DNA from: Halanaerobiaceae bacterium
GTDB taxonomy: Bacteria > Bacillota > Halanaerobiia > Halanaerobiales > Halarsenatibacteraceae
Reading direction: 5' to 3'
Assembly: GCA_003554685.1 (NCBI GenBank)
Contig: PWHA01000113.1
Span: forward strand, 1-24,376
DNA: 24,376 nucleotides
Under the pieces are notes generated by a model, which saw only the letters and a list, made by a program, of their open reading frames with translations, searched no databases and was not told where the DNA came from. The position numbers were made by a program, and so were the translations under genes. Positions 21,995 to 24,376 of this stretch are shown piece after piece. Every line of letters starts with the position of its first letter. Position 1 is the stretch's first letter.

Positions 21995-23835
21995 AGATAG
22001 TCCTTGATCACCTGAGAGAGCCGGGTGCTGATCCCGGAAACCTGCTGCAGCTCCTGACGGCTGGCCGATCTGATTCGGGCCAGGGAGCCAAAATGCTCCA
22101 GCAGAGCCTGGCGGCGGTCGGGGCCGATACCGGGAATCTGGTCCAGCATGCTGTGGGTCAGGCGCCGGCTCCGAAGCCGGCGGTGATAGTTAACGGCAAA
22201 GCGGTGGGCTTCATCTCTGACCCGCTGCAGCAGATGGAGAGCCGGAGAATCGGAGGGAATAATCACCGGCTCACCGCGATCGAGGAGAAAAACCTCTTCT
22301 TTTTTCTTGGCCAGTCCAATAATATCAAGCTGGGCCAGACCCAGCCGGTCCAGTTCACTAACGGCAGCATTGAGCTGCCCCCGGCCTCCATCAACCAGTA
22401 TCAAATCAGGAAATTCTTTATTCTCGGCCAGCAGGCGGCTGTAACGGCGCCCGATTACCTCCTGAATCATAGCATAATCATCGGGACTTCCCTCACTCCT
22501 CATTTTGAACCTGCGGTAGCCGCTCTTATCGGCCTGGCCGTTTTCAAAGACCACCAGGGAAGCCACAGCATCGCTGCCCTGAATATTGGAGATATCGAAG
22601 CCCTCTATCCGGCGGGGCTGGTTTTCCAGTTCCAGATATTCCTGGAGTTCTTTAAGTTCCTGGCGGGCTCTTTTTTCCCGGTATTTCTGTTTGATCAAAG
22701 ATTTCTTTAAATTCTGTTCGGCATTACGGGCAGCCATCTCCAGCAGACGCCGCTTCTGCCCCCGGTCCGGTCTGATAATCCTGACCCTGCTGTCCCGGGA
22801 ACTGGAGAGCGTCTCCTCCAGCAGAGTTTTGTCCCGGGGGAGAAAATCCACCAGAATCTCGGCAGGGAGATCCTGCTGCCGGGCATAGTACTGCTGAAGA
22901 AAGGAGGCAGTCAGCTCCTCCCGCCCAGCCTGGCCGGCACCCTCCAGCAGCAGATAATCCTGACCGATCAGGTTGCCGTTCCGGATTATCAGAATCTGGG
23001 CACAGGCAGTTTCACCTTCTTCAGAGTCGGCCACAGCCAGTACATCCCGGTCAGTAGAATCCCCGGAAATGACCTTCTGCTGGCGGGCCAACTCCTGCAG
23101 GGCTTTGAGCCCATCCCGGTAAAAGGCAGCCTTTTCATAGTGTAGGTCCCGGGCTGCCCTTTCCATTTTGTCCTCCACCTCCTGCAGCAGGCTGTCCTGC
23201 TTGCCTTGAAGGAAGCGGGAAATCTGCTCCACCCTGGCCCGGTAATCCTTCCTTGAAATAGCCCCGATGCAGGGTCCGGAACATCTGTCTATATGATAAT
23301 TGAGACAGGGTCTCTCCTCGGGTGAGCCGGCTTTGATCTCCTTTTTACAGGAGCGCAGCTGAAAAATTTCCTTGACCAGTTCTATGGTCTTATAGACAGC
23401 ATCAACATCGGCATAGGGACCATAATAGCTGCTACCATCATTTTTCACCAGCCTGGTTTTAAAGATGCGGGGAAAATCATCCTCATCAGTGATTTTAATA
23501 TATGGATAGCTTTTATCATCCTTCAGCCGGATATTATATTTAGGACCGTATTTTTTGATCAAACTGGCTTCCAGAATATAGGCTTCAACCTCAGTATCGG
23601 TAACGATAAAATCAAATTCCTCGATCTCATCAATCATTATCCTGGTTTTATAGGTGTGGCTACCCGAACTGAAGTAGGAACGGATTCGCAGGCGGAGAGA
23701 TTTGGCCTTGCCAACATAAATTATCTCTCCCCGGGTGTCCTTCATCTGATAAACCCCGGGAGAATCAGGGACCTCCTCCAGCTGCTCCCGAATCTCAGAT
23801 TCCAGGGAAAATTTTCTGATTTCCTCATCAGTCAT
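21970..23835 (-). CDS. uvrC: Excinuclease ABC subunit C
   Basis: UvrC makes both incisions around DNA damage in nucleotide excision repair after loading by UvrA and UvrB. The protein (621 residues from ATG 23835) has an N-terminal GIY-YIG nuclease domain (GVYQMKD and IIYVGKAKSLRLR, about 25-100), a cysteine cluster (RSCKK, RPCLNYHIDRCSGPC) typical of its iron-sulphur site, a UVR UvrB-binding motif (DLHYEKAAFYRDGLKAL), an RNase-H-like nuclease (GFDISNIQGSDAVASLV, LILVDGGRGQLNAA) and C-terminal helix-hairpin-helix units (IPGIGPDRRQALL). A GTG three bases earlier is an equal start choice; AGGAGG serves both. It follows uvrA by about 25 bases. Confidence 0.96.
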   Translation of the reverse strand: MTDEEIRKFSLESEIREQLEEVPDSPGVYQMKDTRGEIIYVGKAKSLRLRIRSYFSSGSHTYKTRIMIDEIEEFDFIVTDTEVEAYILEASLIKKYGPKYNIRLKDDKSYPYIKITDEDDFPRIFKTRLVKNDGSSYYGPYADVDAVYKTIELVKEIFQLRSCKKEIKAGSPEERPCLNYHIDRCSGPCIGAISRKDYRARVEQISRFLQGKQDSLLQEVEDKMERAARDLHYEKAAFYRDGLKALQELARQQKVISGDSTDRDVLAVADSEEGETACAQILIIRNGNLIGQDYLLLEGAGQAGREELTASFLQQYYARQQDLPAEILVDFLPRDKTLLEETLSSSRDSRVRIIRPDRGQKRRLLEMAARNAEQNLKKSLIKQKYREKRARQELKELQEYLELENQPRRIEGFDISNIQGSDAVASLVVFENGQADKSGYRRFKMRSEGSPDDYAMIQEVIGRRYSRLLAENKEFPDLILVDGGRGQLNAAVSELDRLGLAQLDIIGLAKKKEEVFLLDRGEPVIIPSDSPALHLLQRVRDEAHRFAVNYHRRLRSRRLTHSMLDQIPGIGPDRRQALLEHFGSLARIRSASRQELQQVSGISTRLSQVIKDYLEEHTRPI

Positions 23836-23861
23836 CACATATCTGCCTCCTGTTGCCTGAT

Positions 23862-24376
23862 CTAGCCGATGGCTTCAGTATCTCCCTGTTTTTCCTGCAG
23901 GATATCTCGAAGAAAATAACCGGTATAGGAGCCCTCAATCCCGGCAACTTCTTCGGGAGTACCGGTGGCTATCACCTCTCCACCCCGCTCGCCTCCCTCG
24001 GGACCCAGATCTATCAGATAATCGGCGGATTTAATCACATCCAGATTGTGCTCGATGACTATCACTGTATTGCCTCCCTCCCGCAGACGATGCAGGACTC
24101 CGAGGAGTTTGCGGATATCGGCAAAATGGAGCCCGGTGGTGGGCTCATCGAGAATATAAAGGGTGCTGCCGGTGCTCCTTTTGCCCAGCTCGGTGGAAAT
24201 TTTAACCCGCTGGGCCTCGCCTCCGGAGAGGGTGGTGGCCGGCTGACCCAGGCGGATATAGCCCAGCCCCACATCCTGGAGGGTCTGCAGGCGCCGCTCC
24301 AGAGCGGGGACTTTGCTGAAAAACTCAAGAGCTTCATCCACCGTCATATCAAGAACATCGGCAATATTTTCCCCCT
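23862..24376 (-). CDS. uvrA: Excinuclease ABC subunit A, partial (C-terminus only)
   Basis: UvrA is the ATPase that finds DNA damage and loads UvrB. The visible 171 residues are the end of the second ATP-binding domain, running off the right edge: ENIADVLDMTVDEALEFF, the ABC signature LSGGEAQRVKIS, Walker B YILDEPTTGLHF, and the H-loop IVIEHNLDVIKSADYLIDLG followed by GPEGGERGGEVIATGTPEE, all typical of UvrA. The start lies outside the window, so the ATG at about 24347 is internal. The gene ends just before uvrC, and the two are transcribed together. Confidence 0.96.
   Translation of the reverse strand, partial: GENIADVLDMTVDEALEFFSKVPALERRLQTLQDVGLGYIRLGQPATTLSGGEAQRVKISTELGKRSTGSTLYILDEPTTGLHFADIRKLLGVLHRLREGGNTVIVIEHNLDVIKSADYLIDLGPEGGERGGEVIATGTPEEVAGIEGSYTGYFLRDILQEKQGDTEAIG

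Noticed and set aside
21985..22710. 241-codon open frame on the plus strand
   Set aside because: It lies antisense to the nuclease and helix-hairpin-helix parts of uvrC; the open frame follows from codon bias on the other strand.
1..24376. CRISPR arrays, tRNA, rRNA and insertion sequences
   Set aside because: No regularly spaced repeat array, cloverleaf-like or rRNA-like segment, or transposase reading frame was recognised anywhere in the window.

Overview
The window is bacterial chromosome from a low- to mid-GC Firmicute. A helicase-loader pair of DnaD/DnaC type, CggR, WhiA, YvcK and HPr kinase together indicate Firmicutes. The acidic proteins, acidic C-terminal tails and gene set would fit a halophilic anaerobe of the Halanaerobiales type, but that placement is inference from style, not from a marker gene. 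Almost every gene is on the minus strand; the only plus-strand genes are three near the left end.

Layout by coordinate. 1-127: the start of secG, minus, cut by the window edge. 128-578: a 451-base AT-rich divergent spacer with six GATAAT words, an inverted repeat and a candidate secG promoter. 579-2430, plus: a DnaD-domain protein, a DnaC-like AAA+ ATPase and an unrecognised 117-residue protein. A bidirectional terminator at 2590-2613 separates this cassette from the glycolytic genes. 2646-9693, minus: transcribed cggR-gap-pgk-tpiA-gpmI-eno, driven by a very clear promoter (9793-9821) followed by a CggR-operator-like element in the leader. 9835-14265, minus: rapZ-yvcK-whiA-rpoN. 14398-15369: a lone squalene-synthase-type enzyme. 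15502-19969, minus, tightly packed: HAD phosphatase, YesL-like membrane protein, ROK sugar kinase, hprK and a membrane-anchored glucodextranase-C-domain protein. 20134-21360: glyA, with a strong terminator. 21561-21731: a 56-residue 2[4Fe-4S] ferredoxin not captured by simple long-ORF searches. 21970-24376: uvrC and the end of uvrA.

Functional logic. The core is a carbon-control island: lower glycolysis under a fructose-bisphosphate-sensing repressor (CggR), HPr kinase/phosphorylase, a probable glucokinase, RapZ and YvcK, with sigma-54 (rpoN) embedded between whiA and cggR. The most unusual parts are the plus-strand replication cassette, where the first and third proteins end in the same short tail (EKxGWN) and repeats precede the operon, the orphan squalene synthase, the solitary anchored glucodextranase-C protein, a ROK kinase with an altered zinc motif, and two small DNA-level duplications (inside the ferredoxin gene and after uvrC).
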